Assembly (NCBI RefSeq): GCF_019976755.1
Contig: NZ_AP023441.1
Location: 6,941,501-7,005,500, forward strand
Direction: 5' to 3'
DNA: 64,000 nucleotides
From: Nostoc sp. MS1
GTDB lineage: Bacteria; Cyanobacteriota; Cyanobacteriia; Cyanobacteriales; Nostocaceae
The translations under genes and the position numbers were made by a program. Positions 1 through 8,473 of the stretch are shown here, piece by piece. The first letter of the stretch is position 1. Every line of letters begins with the position of its first letter. Below the pieces are notes generated by a model that was not told where the DNA came from, searched no databases, and saw only the letters and a list, made by a program, of their open reading frames with translations.

Positions 1-2
1 CT

Positions 3-293
3 CGGCGCTTAAAAGGATTCCCTGTCTTGTTCGTAGGCGTTCGTTGCCCTATTGAGATAATCATGGAAAGACGACAAAATACGGGGTGGAAACTAGTCAG
101 CACTGCCGACTCGCCAGTGCCAAATCCGGTTGAGTTATGGCAACGTGAAGTCCACATCCCTGGTATTTATGACCTTGAAGTCGATACTTCGTTATTAAGT
201 CCGGCTGCGTGTGCAGAGATAATACACCAGCACTTGGTCAATATCCCCACACCATCGGCATTTCAACGACTTGCAGCACTATCTGATAACTAA
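3..293 (+). CDS. Chloramphenicol phosphotransferase-like protein, 3' part only
   Basis: The frame is open to the left edge of the window, so only about 96 C-terminal residues are present. The segment VLFVGVRCPIEIIMERR followed later by YDLEVDTSLLSP resembles the C-terminal half of the chloramphenicol phosphotransferase-like family (a P-loop kinase fold), in which VGVRC lies after the nucleotide-binding core and YDxEVDT lies near the end. The Walker A motif would be upstream of the window and cannot be checked. A TTG at 27 exists but is internal to the conserved region and is not a likely start. Its stop lies 7 bp from the end of the convergent gene at 301-1713. In cyanobacteria such proteins are usually of unknown substrate, so a resistance function should not be assumed. 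Confidence 0.7.
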   Translation, partial: RRLKGFPVLFVGVRCPIEIIMERRQNTGWKLVSTADSPVPNPVELWQREVHIPGIYDLEVDTSLLSPAACAEIIHQHLVNIPTPSAFQRLAALSDN

Positions 294-300
294 AATCTCC

Positions 301-1713
301 CTATCTACCTCGCAACAGACCTTGCAAAAAGTAAAAAATATTTACTAAGACTTGTTCTACCCAAAGAATCACAGCATCTAACCATTCTAAAATGTATTCT
401 ACTAAGTGCTTTTCATAGCCTAATACCGTTGCTGTCGTGTCTATCCAGTCTGGTTTAGCTTCTGCTTGGTTTTGTGGAGAATTTTGCTGTGGGGTATAGG
501 ATGCGGCTTGCTTTTTAGCCGCTTTATTAGATATTTGTTTTTGCTGCTTGGCTAAATCAGATGCAGGTTTTTGTTGAGATTCAAACCAGTTTTTGTTCTT
601 AAATAAGCCAGTCGGTTTACTAGCAGGAATATTAGGTTTTGTTTTTGATGACTGCATAATTTTTTCAGTCATTTTTTCCGAATCACCATACAAATCCAGC
701 CAATCTAACCAAGGATCATCCGTGAAATATTCATGTTGTGACTGATAGGTAATATCAAGTAGTTCCTGTTGAGAGAAACTAGAATTTAGTAGTTTATGTT
801 TAGGTACACCAAAAAAGTAATTTATTGCCGCTTCAATTAACTCAGAAATATTTGGTTTTTGATTCTCTAAACCTTGAACATTTTTTACTATTTCTTTTCT
901 AGAGTTTAGTGGTTCTTGCCCATAAAGAAAAATACTTAATTGAGTTTGAGCAACTTGCACCATTTCCAAACTACGTTGCTGTATAGGCAAGATCGCAGTT
1001 TCTTCCAACTGAGCGATCGCTGCATCTAGCAAATTGAATATTTTACCCGTATTAAAGCCATTATCTACTAATTTTTTCCTATTTTCCCCTGTCAGCTTCG
1101 CCAATATCTGATTTATTTCTGGTATTAGTTGCGCTTGCTGTTCAGCTTCATTTAACTGGCGATAATGCCAATATTCGCCAACTTCATTAATAATTCGTTC
1201 TGTTAATTTTGCTTGCTGTTGCTGTGACAGAATATCTAAAATTTGGTTCTCAGTGCTGACAAGTACCAACTGGCGATTAACCAAATCTGAAGCTACTCCT
1301 CTTACCATTGGTAGCTGATGTTTGAGTGTGTTGGTTTCTAAAGTTTTGTTGGGTATGGTTAAGGATTGAGAAAACTGTGAGGAGGCGATCGCTATTTCTT
1401 CATCTGGTAAATACTGAACTGACTCTAAGACGCGCACAATCGGGCTATCAGTAGTGAGAGGTGCTGATAAATCAGTATCCTGAGCCTGTAAACGTCGCCT
1501 AGAAACTGGCTTCTTAGTGTCTAGCTGCTTCACCGATGAATCGGTTGAATGCAACAATAGATACAAAGGATAAAGTAATGCTGCTACACCCCAATTAGTA
1601 GCTGCTTGTAAATTGTGGAAGGTAGTCTCCCAACCTTGTCTCAACCGCCGAGATTGCTGGTTGACAAAGTTGAAAAATCTGCTTTGATAACGACCAGAAG
1701 AACCAGATGACAT
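301..1713 (-). CDS. Conserved-looking cyanobacterial protein of unknown function, 470 aa
   Basis: I do not recognise a named family. The N-terminus is basic and Ser/Arg-rich. A short hydrophobic stretch (GVAALLYPLYLLLH, about residues 42-55) follows, then a long mainly helical, Gln-rich central part. Near residues 380-420 there is a Lys/Gln/Ala-rich low-complexity linker. The C-terminus ends in an amphipathic or hydrophobic stretch (VILWVEQVLVNIFYFLQGLL), so the protein may sit peripherally on a membrane at both ends. ATG start at 1713. It is convergent with the gene at 3-293 and divergent from the mannosidase at 1965, with about 250 bp of shared upstream DNA. The GCGATCGC octamers inside it (for example near 1015 and 1386) are ordinary for the host, so it looks native. 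Confidence 0.75.
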   Translation of the reverse strand: MSSGSSGRYQSRFFNFVNQQSRRLRQGWETTFHNLQAATNWGVAALLYPLYLLLHSTDSSVKQLDTKKPVSRRRLQAQDTDLSAPLTTDSPIVRVLESVQYLPDEEIAIASSQFSQSLTIPNKTLETNTLKHQLPMVRGVASDLVNRQLVLVSTENQILDILSQQQQAKLTERIINEVGEYWHYRQLNEAEQQAQLIPEINQILAKLTGENRKKLVDNGFNTGKIFNLLDAAIAQLEETAILPIQQRSLEMVQVAQTQLSIFLYGQEPLNSRKEIVKNVQGLENQKPNISELIEAAINYFFGVPKHKLLNSSFSQQELLDITYQSQHEYFTDDPWLDWLDLYGDSEKMTEKIMQSSKTKPNIPASKPTGLFKNKNWFESQQKPASDLAKQQKQISNKAAKKQAASYTPQQNSPQNQAEAKPDWIDTTATVLGYEKHLVEYILEWLDAVILWVEQVLVNIFYFLQGLLRGR

Positions 1714-1964
1714 GGTAGTAAGTAATTAGTTTGAGCCTTGTTTATTTGTGAGACTCCCGCCAAACAATATAAAGTATTCAGGATTCGGAATGGGTATACC
1801 AAACGCTGGAATGGAAAAAGCTAAAAATTCTTAACCCGACTTTTCTTGTTAGGGATAAAGTAAGAAAATCTAGCCTGCCAATAGTTTTACACAAGTTTAT
1901 TGAAAATTCTGACTACTGACTACTGTTTGAAAAACTCCTTTAATGCTTTAATTTTAGCGAAAAT

Positions 1965-4900
1965 ATGACTTCTACCATATCTCAATCTCAAAATAGTTTA
2001 ATTTCAGACGCAATTACACAATTACGCAGTTGTTGCCAAGTTAATGTCCAGTCTACTTGGTTATACCAGGACTCGGACAGGGAAATTACAGATGTAGCTG
2101 CATTTGATTTATCTACTTGGCAGCCTGTAGAGTTAAACTCCAAAGGTAACATCCCTTGGACTGGTGGTCAAAAAGTCCTGTGGTTAGCGCAGAAATTTGT
2201 AGTTCCCCAAGATTTACATAATTATCCCTTAGCTGGTTTATCCCTACGGCTATCGTTGTTGTGGTGGGCAGACTCCGCCAAAATATATGTAAATGGGGAA
2301 TCGGTACTGGAAGGAGATTTATTTGACTGTTCTCCCAGAGTGCTAATTAGTAGGGAAGTAACCCCAGGTGAAGAATTTTTAGTGGCTATTCGCCTAGTTA
2401 GTCCTGGTCATTGTGATGGTGCTTTAGTGCGATCGCTCCTGATCTACGAATCCACAGACTATAATCATCCTGACCCCGGCTTCATTGCCGATGAATTATC
2501 AATATTACAACTTTATTTAGAAAAATTTGCCCCAGAAAACTTAAATATCCTCACTCAAGCAGTCCAACAAATTACTTCCATCAACCCAGAATCTTTAATT
2601 ACCCTACGCCAAAATCTAATAAATCATCTATCTATCAACGACCCGAAATTTAAAATCTATTTATTAGGTCACGCCCACTTAGATTTAGCATGGCTATGGC
2701 CAGTCAACGAAACCTGGAACGCAGCCCAAAACACCTTTGAGTCAGTCCTCAAACTTCAACAAGATTTTCCTGACTTAATTTTCTGCCATTCCACCCCAGC
2801 CCTATATGCTTGGATAGAAGAACATCGCCCAGACTTATTTACAGCCATTCAAAATTCCGTAGCTGCGGGTAAATGGGAAATCGTCGGTGGCTTTTGGGTA
2901 GAACCTGACCTCAATTTACTTTCCGGCGAATCTTTAGTCCGTCAGTTATTATATGGTCAACGCTACGTCCAAGAGAAATTCGGCAAACTATCAACAGTAG
3001 TTTGGGTTCCAGACACATTTGGTTTTTGTGCAACGCTCCCGCAATTCTTAGCCAGTGCGGGTATTGAGTATTTCGCCACCCAAAAATTACGCTGGAATGA
3101 CACTACCAAATTTGATTATGGCGCATTTTGGTGGCGATCGCCCGACGGCAGTCAAGTATTCAGTCTCATGTCTGCACTCATAGGCGAAGGCATCGACCCC
3201 ATAAAAATGGCAAACTATGCCTTAGAATGGCAAGCCCAAACTAACTTAAATCAATCCCTCTGGCTTCCCGGTGTCGGCGACCACGGCGGCGGCCCCACCC
3301 GTGATATGTTAGAAACCGCCCAGCGCTGGCGAACCTCCCCTTTCTTTCCAGATTTAGAATTTATCAGTGCTGAAGAGTATTTACAGCAGATTAAAGATGG
3401 AGGAGATGAGGAAGTAGGGGGAGTAGGGGGAGAATTATTAAACCTGCGGGAAACAAAAGCCTTATCTCCCTCATCCCCCTCATCTCCCTCATCTTCCCCC
3501 ACTCCCCACTCCCCACTCCCCACTCCCCAATTCCCCACCTGGGATGACGAACTATACTTAGAGTTCCATCGCGGCTGCTACACTACTCACGCAGACCAGA
3601 AACGCTGGAATCGGTATTCTGAAAATTTACTCTATCAAGCGGAACTATTTGCTACCTTAGCGACTGTGATTTGTGGCGTGAGATATCCCCAAGCCGAAAT
3701 CGAAACAGCATGGAAGCAAGTATTGTTTCACCAGTTCCACGATATTTTACCCGGTTCTTCTATTACCCAAGTATATACAGATGCCTTGAGCGAATGGCAG
3801 CGAGTAGAACAAACGGGAACCAAGATATTAGAAGAATCATTAGGAGCGATCGCATCTCACTTTACCCTACCAGAGCCACCGCAAGCTGATAGTTTACCAA
3901 TTTTCGTTTTCAATTCCCTCAACTGGCAACGCTCCGAAGTAGTATCAGTCACCCTACCCCCATCACTAGCCAAGCAACAGTGGCAAGTTTACGATACAAA
4001 CGGTGAACAAGTCATTTCCCAGTTAACTGAACCATCAACCCTACTATTTCACGCCCAAGAAATCCCATCCGTAGGTTATCGCCTCTTTTGGCTTTCCCCC
4101 ACATCCCTGGTTGGTGAGCGTAGTCGTTCGCGGAGCGTCTCGCAGAGAACCACATCTCCCCCATCCCCAGACTACATTCTCGAAAACGAACACCTCCGAG
4201 TTAGTGTAGACCCCGATACTGGAGATTTATCAAGTATCTATGACAAAACTCATCAACGAGAAATATTATCTAGTGCAGGAAATCAACTACAAGGCTTTAA
4301 AGATAGTGGTCAATATTGGGATGCTTGGAACATCGACCCCAACTATAGCCAGCATCCCTTACCAGCAACCCACCTCAAATCAATCCAATGGTTAGAACAA
4401 GGCCCAGTGCAAAGTCGCCTGCGGGTAGTGCGTCAATTGGGTGAGTCAGAATTTTCTCAAGACTATATCTTGCAAGTCGGTTCACCCTTGTTAAAAATCG
4501 CCTCTACCGTCAACTGGCAAGAAAATCACGTTTTAGTCAAAGCAGCCTTTCCTCTTAACATTACAGCCGACTTCGCCACCTATGAAATTCCTTGTGGGGC
4601 AATTTGTCGCCCAACCCAACCCCAAACCCCAGAAGAAAAAGCCAAATGGGAAGTCCCCGCTTTACGCTGGGCTGATTTAACCCAAGAGAAAGATAAGGGT
4701 ATTTACGGTATTAGCTTACTAAATGATTGTAAATATGGTTACGACAGCCAACCCCAACAACTCAGGCTGACATTACTCCGTAGCCCCTCCTGGCCTGACC
4801 CAGAAGCCGACCGAGGGATACACCAATTTACCTATGCTGTGTATCCTCACGCCAACAGTTGGGAATCAGCCAATACAGTACAAAAGGGATATGAATTAAA

Positions 4901-5237
4901 CATCCCTTTACAAGTAAAACTAAATCCAGCTTCCCCACCCCCAACTCCCAACTCCCCACTCCCTCAAAAAGACAGAGTGAGTTTTTTAAACCTACCAGCC
5001 GAAAACCTAGTGTTAATGGCATTAAAGCCATCCGAAGATGACCCGCAACAATTAATTCTCCGATGTTACGAATCGCACGGTGTCACAGCAGAATTATCCT
5101 TACACAGTGACTTACACCTTACCTTAAGTGAGCCAGTAGATTTATTAGAACGCCCCACTATCGGATTCTCATCTGAGCAACAAAACTCCACAATTCCACC
5201 GTGGAAAATCGCCACTTATAGAGTTTTGTGGGAGTAG
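1965..5237 (+). CDS. Alpha-mannosidase, glycoside hydrolase family 38
   Basis: A 1090-aa protein expected to remove alpha-linked mannose from glycans. The GH38 signature GHAHLDLAWLW puts zinc ligands at His238 and Asp240. The segment WVPDTFGF gives the likely nucleophile Asp350, and GDHGGGPT supplies a further zinc ligand at His440. The mid-domain FHRGCYTTHADQKRWNR (about residue 533 on) and a long C-terminal beta-sandwich follow, as in the family. No signal peptide is seen. Three low-complexity stretches interrupt the protein: residues 478-525 (Pro/Ser-rich, from TCCCC-type repeats), 716-735 (VGERSRSRSVSQR, from a dispersed repeat) and about 987-1002. All keep the frame, which suggests repeat DNA inserted in loops without killing the gene. 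It stands alone, divergent from the unknown gene at 301-1713. Confidence 0.93.
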   Translation: MTSTISQSQNSLISDAITQLRSCCQVNVQSTWLYQDSDREITDVAAFDLSTWQPVELNSKGNIPWTGGQKVLWLAQKFVVPQDLHNYPLAGLSLRLSLLWWADSAKIYVNGESVLEGDLFDCSPRVLISREVTPGEEFLVAIRLVSPGHCDGALVRSLLIYESTDYNHPDPGFIADELSILQLYLEKFAPENLNILTQAVQQITSINPESLITLRQNLINHLSINDPKFKIYLLGHAHLDLAWLWPVNETWNAAQNTFESVLKLQQDFPDLIFCHSTPALYAWIEEHRPDLFTAIQNSVAAGKWEIVGGFWVEPDLNLLSGESLVRQLLYGQRYVQEKFGKLSTVVWVPDTFGFCATLPQFLASAGIEYFATQKLRWNDTTKFDYGAFWWRSPDGSQVFSLMSALIGEGIDPIKMANYALEWQAQTNLNQSLWLPGVGDHGGGPTRDMLETAQRWRTSPFFPDLEFISAEEYLQQIKDGGDEEVGGVGGELLNLRETKALSPSSPSSPSSSPTPHSPLPTPQFPTWDDELYLEFHRGCYTTHADQKRWNRYSENLLYQAELFATLATVICGVRYPQAEIETAWKQVLFHQFHDILPGSSITQVYTDALSEWQRVEQTGTKILEESLGAIASHFTLPEPPQADSLPIFVFNSLNWQRSEVVSVTLPPSLAKQQWQVYDTNGEQVISQLTEPSTLLFHAQEIPSVGYRLFWLSPTSLVGERSRSRSVSQRTTSPPSPDYILENEHLRVSVDPDTGDLSSIYDKTHQREILSSAGNQLQGFKDSGQYWDAWNIDPNYSQHPLPATHLKSIQWLEQGPVQSRLRVVRQLGESEFSQDYILQVGSPLLKIASTVNWQENHVLVKAAFPLNITADFATYEIPCGAICRPTQPQTPEEKAKWEVPALRWADLTQEKDKGIYGISLLNDCKYGYDSQPQQLRLTLLRSPSWPDPEADRGIHQFTYAVYPHANSWESANTVQKGYELNIPLQVKLNPASPPPTPNSPLPQKDRVSFLNLPAENLVLMALKPSEDDPQQLILRCYESHGVTAELSLHSDLHLTLSEPVDLLERPTIGFSSEQQNSTIPPWKIATYRVLWE
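4108..4163. repeat. Dispersed GGTTGGTGAGCG repeat inside the mannosidase gene
   Basis: The stretch beginning GGTTGGTGAGCGTAG and ending CCACATCTCCCCC is closely matched at both ends by intergenic DNA at about 57748-57824. A shorter related core lies at 37426-37460. Here it is read in frame as residues 716-735 of the mannosidase. The middle differs between copies, as expected for a family of short cyanobacterial interspersed repeats. Confidence 0.7.
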
Positions 5238-5284
5238 GTAAGTTAGTAAACAGTTATCAGTGAACAGTGAACACAATCTGATAA

Positions 5285-5305
5285 CTGTCAACTGTCAACT
5301 GTCAA
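5285..5305. repeat. Short tandem repeat, three CTGTCAA heptamers
   Basis: Three perfect 7-bp units follow the mannosidase stop. The same heptamer, read on the other strand, is repeated three times at 7118-7138 (after pth) and 37361-37384 (over the stop of the flavoprotein gene). This is typical of the short tandemly repeated sequences known in Nostoc and relatives. Confidence 0.8.
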
Positions 5306-5312
5306 CTGCTCT

Positions 5313-5444
5313 CTAGTCCTCATGATCCTCAAAAGGATCAGCCAACTCCCTGCTTGGAGGGCCAAAAGAGGTGTAAATTCCATAGCCAGTAATGCCAACG
5401 ACAATGGCTGCTACAGAAATGATAAGAACTATTGCGGGTTCCAT
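5313..5444 (-). CDS. psbN: Photosystem II protein PsbN, 43 aa
   Basis: The reverse strand encodes a 43-residue protein: MEPAIVLIISVAAIVVGITG, then YGIYTSFGPPSRELADPF and a short acidic tail. One transmembrane helix is followed by the conserved FGPPSxxLxDPFxxHED end, which is diagnostic of PsbN, and the length is exactly the family norm. PsbN is known as an assembly factor for photosystem II in the thylakoid membrane, not a subunit. It is divergent from psbH (85 bp between the starts), the classical psbN/psbH arrangement. No clear Shine-Dalgarno sequence precedes the ATG. Confidence 0.96.
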   Translation of the reverse strand: MEPAIVLIISVAAIVVGITGYGIYTSFGPPSRELADPFEDHED

Positions 5445-5529
5445 AAGTGAGTTATTGATGATGAATGTTATTCTTATAGAATATTACAGAAGATTAAAAA
5501 AAGCTTTGGCAACTAATCTTAGGTGAACT

Positions 5530-5718
5530 ATGGCACAACGCACTAGGTTGGGAGATATCCTGCGACCTTTAAATTCCGAATATGGTAAAGTGGCTCCAGG
5601 TTGGGGAACTACCCCTTTAATGGCCGTCTTTATGGGACTGTTTTTCGTGTTCCTGCTAATTATTCTGCAACTTTACAACAAATCAATCTTGATTCAAGAT
5701 GTAAGAGTTGGTTGGTAG
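5530..5718 (+). CDS. psbH: Photosystem II protein PsbH
   Basis: A 62-aa single-pass thylakoid protein of the PSII core. The sequence matches the family: an N-terminal stromal part MAQRTRLGDILRPLNSEYGK, the conserved VAPGWGTTPLMAVFM, a transmembrane helix (FMGLFFVFLLIILQLYN) and the lumenal end SILIQDVRVGW. PsbH stabilises CP47 binding and the acceptor side. The length is normal for cyanobacteria, which lack the phosphorylated N-terminal extension of plants. It is divergent from psbN and followed 44 bp later by a strong terminator hairpin, so it is probably a single-gene transcript. Confidence 0.97.
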   Translation: MAQRTRLGDILRPLNSEYGKVAPGWGTTPLMAVFMGLFFVFLLIILQLYNKSILIQDVRVGW

Positions 5719-5761
5719 CTATTGATACACAATAACTAAGCTGACTAATTAGCGAAATTTT

Positions 5762-5784
5762 ACCCGGTCTATCCGGGTTTTTTT
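5762..5784 (+). terminator. Rho-independent terminator after psbH
   Basis: A GC-rich 6-bp stem (ACCCGG, loop TCTAT, CCGGGT) is followed directly by a run of T residues, 44 bp after the psbH stop. Confidence 0.85.
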
Positions 5785-5799
5785 ATTCATTGGTCATTA

Positions 5800-6028
5800 G
5801 TCAACAGTCAAACAATTTTAGATTTTGGATTGACGATTTTGGATTGACTGCACCCACAAGGGGATGCAGCTTGGAGATTTTGGATTGACGAAGCAGCGCG
5901 ATTTGTTCCGCCACGCCACTTCTCTCAAGTCGGGAAACCCGCCCACGAGAGTGGCTCCACCAGGGGCTGGGCTTGAACCAAAAATAATCCAAAATCCAAA
6001 ATTTAAAATCTAAAATTAGTACGGTCAA
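5800..6028. repeat. Long dispersed repeat, inverted relative to the copy at 53419-53601
   Basis: This stretch is the reverse complement of 53419-53601 over nearly its whole length: the ends (GTCAACAGTCAAACAATTTTAG and CTAAAATTAGTACGGTCAA, each in mirrored order), repeated GATTTTGGATTGACGA-type units, and the central TGCACCCACAAGGGGATGCAGC. This copy has about 45 extra bases in the middle (starting near CGCCACTTCTCTCAAG). The apparent 75-aa reverse reading frame here is repeat sequence, not a gene. The rest of the gap to 6163 shows only short repeats and the tatA ribosome site. Confidence 0.8.
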
Positions 6029-6163
6029 CAGTTATCAAGACTTGCTATTTTGATAACTGATAACTGATCTATTTGTGGTTATCCTACTCAAAACGTTAAT
6101 CTTGAGTAGGATAAAAAATTTAATCTCATACCCAGTTCCCATAAACTAGACAGGAGAAGCCGT

Positions 6164-6436
6164 GTGAATATATTTGGTATCGGTCTGCCGGAAATGGCTG
6201 TAATTATGGTAGTGGCATTACTCATCTTTGGGCCAAAGAAACTGCCAGAAATTGGTCGGAGTGTGGGAAAAGCCATTCGTGGTTTTCAAGAAGCTTCTAA
6301 TGAGTTTCAAAGTGAGTTTAAGCGCGAAGCAGAGCAAATAGAACAAGTTGTGAAAACTACTGCTGAACTTGAACCCAAGCAAATTGAAGCAGTTAAATCG
6401 GAACAAGATAGTGCTGGTTCCTCCCCTGCTACCTAA
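6164..6436 (+). CDS. tatA: Sec-independent protein translocase TatA/E
   Basis: A 90-aa Tat translocase subunit. It has the typical N-terminal membrane helix MNIFGIGLPEMAVIMVVALL, the FGPKKLPEIG hinge motif and the amphipathic helix (RSVGKAIRGFQEA), then a charged, Gln/Glu-rich tail. TatA subunits form the pore for folded twin-arginine proteins, including some thylakoid lumen proteins. The start is a GTG at 6164, chosen because CAGGAGAAG lies 6-8 bases upstream and because the helix begins there. It is followed 36 bp later by pth in the same direction, so the two may share a transcript. TatA and TatE cannot be told apart by sequence here. Confidence 0.93.
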   Translation: MNIFGIGLPEMAVIMVVALLIFGPKKLPEIGRSVGKAIRGFQEASNEFQSEFKREAEQIEQVVKTTAELEPKQIEAVKSEQDSAGSSPAT

Positions 6437-6472
6437 GAAAGTGCAGTGAGTGGTTGATTGTAAATAAGATAG

Positions 6473-7114
6473 ATGACAGAACCTGTAACAAAACCAGTTT
6501 TGGTGATTCCCCAGCTAATTGTCGGCTTGGGGAACCCAGAACCTAAATATGACCAAACACGCCATAATATTGGCTTTGCGGCTGTGGATGCGCTGGCTCG
6601 TGCTTGGCAGATTCCTTTGGCAGAAAATCGCAAATTTCAGGGAGAATACGGTGAAGGTATCGCCTCTGGAGGTGTAAAAGTTCGCCTATTAAAACCATTA
6701 ACTTATATGAATCGTTCGGGACAGTCAATACAAGCAGTGACAAACTGGTATAAAGTGCCGAGCGAGTCTGTATTAATAATTTATGATGATTTGGATTTAC
6801 CTTTAGGTAAAACTCGCCTGCGCTTGTCTGGTTCGGCTGGGGGACACAATGGGATGAAAAGTGCGATCGCTCATCTTAGCACGCAAAATTTCCCCCGCTT
6901 ACGCATCGGTATAGGTAAACCTAAAAACGCGGCGAATGCCGATAACTCAGACACTGTTGCTCATGTGTTAGGAAAATTTTCTGCCAGCGAAACTCAACTT
7001 ATGTCCCTTGTCTTACAGTTTGTTGTTGAATGTGTAGAACTAACTCTTAAACAAGGGGTAGAAAAAGCGATGAATCGTTGTAATAGTTATACTGGCGAAA
7101 TACCTAAATCTTAG
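6473..7114 (+). CDS. pth: Peptidyl-tRNA hydrolase
   Basis: A 213-aa enzyme that releases peptides from prematurely dropped peptidyl-tRNA. The family core begins at LIVGLGNPEPKYDQTRHNIG, with catalytic His31 and Asn21. YMNRSGQS supplies Asn80 and IYDDLDLPLG supplies Asp105, followed by SAGGHNGMKS and FPRLRIGIGKP. All known catalytic positions are present. The first 13 residues are an extension before the conserved core, seen in other cyanobacteria. It lies 36 bp downstream of tatA. Three 7-bp repeats and a longer repeat-rich gap follow its stop. Confidence 0.96.
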   Translation: MTEPVTKPVLVIPQLIVGLGNPEPKYDQTRHNIGFAAVDALARAWQIPLAENRKFQGEYGEGIASGGVKVRLLKPLTYMNRSGQSIQAVTNWYKVPSESVLIIYDDLDLPLGKTRLRLSGSAGGHNGMKSAIAHLSTQNFPRLRIGIGKPKNAANADNSDTVAHVLGKFSASETQLMSLVLQFVVECVELTLKQGVEKAMNRCNSYTGEIPKS

Positions 7115-7117
7115 AGT

Positions 7118-7272
7118 GACAGTTGACAGTTGACAGTTGTTTTTTCTCCCCATCTCCCCCATTCCCTACTTTCAAGTCAGGAGGCAAAAGGGAGAACTCT
7201 TAAATTTTGTAGCTTGTTTCCCGTAGGGTATTTTGAATTTTGAATTTTGAATTTTGAATTTTGAATTTTGAA
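7118..7272. repeat. Two short tandem repeat tracts after pth
   Basis: Three GACAGTT units occupy 7118-7138 and six perfect TTTTGAA units occupy 7231-7272. Between them lies a TCTCCCC-type tract. No gene is visible between the pth stop and rpsU on either strand. Confidence 0.85.
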
Positions 7273-7402
7273 TTGATATACACACACCCCTATCAGGGGT
7301 GCGGCACATCTTGCTTTAATATTGTCAAAATCGTGGCAACTTAATTGTTGCTTGTTTTAGGTCATGTCCTCAAGCAACGCCGCCTACATAAACCACCTAG
7401 AT

Positions 7403-7582
7403 TTATTTAAAACGGCGCTTGCGTCTTGCAGCCACTGCCTTACGTTTACGTTTTTCTAACGGTGTTTCAAAATGTCGATGGTACTTTACATCAGCTAAAA
7501 TTCCAGCTTTAGAAACTTGGCGCTTGAACCGACGTAGCGCTGAATCTATACCTTCGTTTTCTCCTAATACCACTTGGGTCAT
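7403..7582 (-). CDS. rpsU: 30S ribosomal protein S21
   Basis: The reverse strand encodes 59 residues, starting MTQVVLGENEGIDSALRRFK and continuing through RQVSKAGILADVKYHRHFE to a very basic C-terminus (KRKRKAVAARRKRRFK). This is ribosomal protein S21, which binds the small subunit near the anti-Shine-Dalgarno end of 16S rRNA. The length and the ENEGxDSALRRFKR block fit the family well. The ATG at 7582 has GAGG seven bases upstream on the coding strand, supporting the start. It stands alone between repeat-rich stretches. Confidence 0.96.
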   Translation of the reverse strand: MTQVVLGENEGIDSALRRFKRQVSKAGILADVKYHRHFETPLEKRKRKAVAARRKRRFK

Positions 7583-7693
7583 TCGTTTTCCTCATTGATC
7601 AATAGTCTCCATTGTAATAGTAGCCTCAAACTTAGCCAAACTTATTGGTCATTAGTCATTAGTCATTAGTCCATAGTCCATAGTTAGTTTTCC

Positions 7694-8473
7694 TCATCTC
7701 TCTTCACTCGCATTGAGTAGACTGTGCATCTTTACAACTGAACCAATAACAGCGATCGCCGGGGCTTCAAATCCTGTCTTTTCCACTAGTTTTACGATTG
7801 TTCCTAACTCGCCAATCAGTTCTTCTTGTTCGGGACGTGTACCCCAACGTATTAAAGCAATCGGAGTTTCTAAACTTATTCCTGCTTGATTTAACTGTTC
7901 CACAATATAAGCTAGGTTATGGATGCCCATGTATATGACGATGGTTTCTGCACCGTGGGCGATCGCTTGCCAATTTACCTTCGGTCTATACTTACCAGCA
8001 GCCTCATGACCAGTAACAAAAATTACAGATGAGCTATATAAACGATGGGTTAGGGGAATCCCAGCATAAGCTGGCGCAGCAATTCCCGAAGTAATACCTG
8101 GCACAACCTCCACTGAAATACCAGCCGCTATCAAGTCAGCCATTTCTTCCCCACCCCGGCCAAAAATAAAGGGATCGCCGCCTTTGAGCCGGACTACAAT
8201 GGCATGATGTTGAGCTTTTTCGATTAATAATTGGGTTGTTTCATCCTGCAATAATGAATGTCGCCCCATCCGCTTACCAGCGTTAATTTGCTCGGCTTGG
8301 GGATTTATCATGGCTAAAATTGCTGGACTAACTAAAGCATCATAGATGACTACATCGGCACATTCTAATATGCCTTTACCCTTAACAGTCATCAGCCCAG
8401 GATCACCAGGCCCCGCACCTACTAAATAAACCTTGCCTAAATCTTGTTTCCCCTCGTTGTCTGTGCGGTTCAT
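7694..8473 (-). CDS. cobA: Uroporphyrinogen-III C-methyltransferase
   Basis: A 259-aa SAM-dependent enzyme that methylates uroporphyrinogen III twice to give precorrin-2, the branch point to siroheme and cobalamin. The tetrapyrrole methylase motifs are clear: YLVGAGPGDPGLMT (about residues 16-29), VVIYDALVSP, VVRLKGGDPFIFGRGGEE (about 93-110), VVPGITSGIAAPAYAGIPLTHR and the later TIVIYMG. It is a stand-alone methyltransferase, not a CysG fusion. Its ATG overlaps the stop of the upstream chelatase gene (ATGA, 8470-8473), so translation is probably coupled and both act in siroheme synthesis for nitrite and sulfite reductases. Confidence 0.95.
   Translation of the reverse strand: MNRTDNEGKQDLGKVYLVGAGPGDPGLMTVKGKGILECADVVIYDALVSPAILAMINPQAEQINAGKRMGRHSLLQDETTQLLIEKAQHHAIVVRLKGGDPFIFGRGGEEMADLIAAGISVEVVPGITSGIAAPAYAGIPLTHRLYSSSVIFVTGHEAAGKYRPKVNWQAIAHGAETIVIYMGIHNLAYIVEQLNQAGISLETPIALIRWGTRPEQEELIGELGTIVKLVEKTGFEAPAIAVIGSVVKMHSLLNASEER

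Noticed and set aside
3251..3538. 95-aa reverse ORF inside the mannosidase
   Set aside because: Shadow frame over the repeat-derived Pro/Ser segment; the forward frame holds catalytic motifs.
5801..6028. 75-aa reverse ORF
   Set aside because: It lies wholly in a long dispersed repeat that also occurs, inverted, at 53419-53601.
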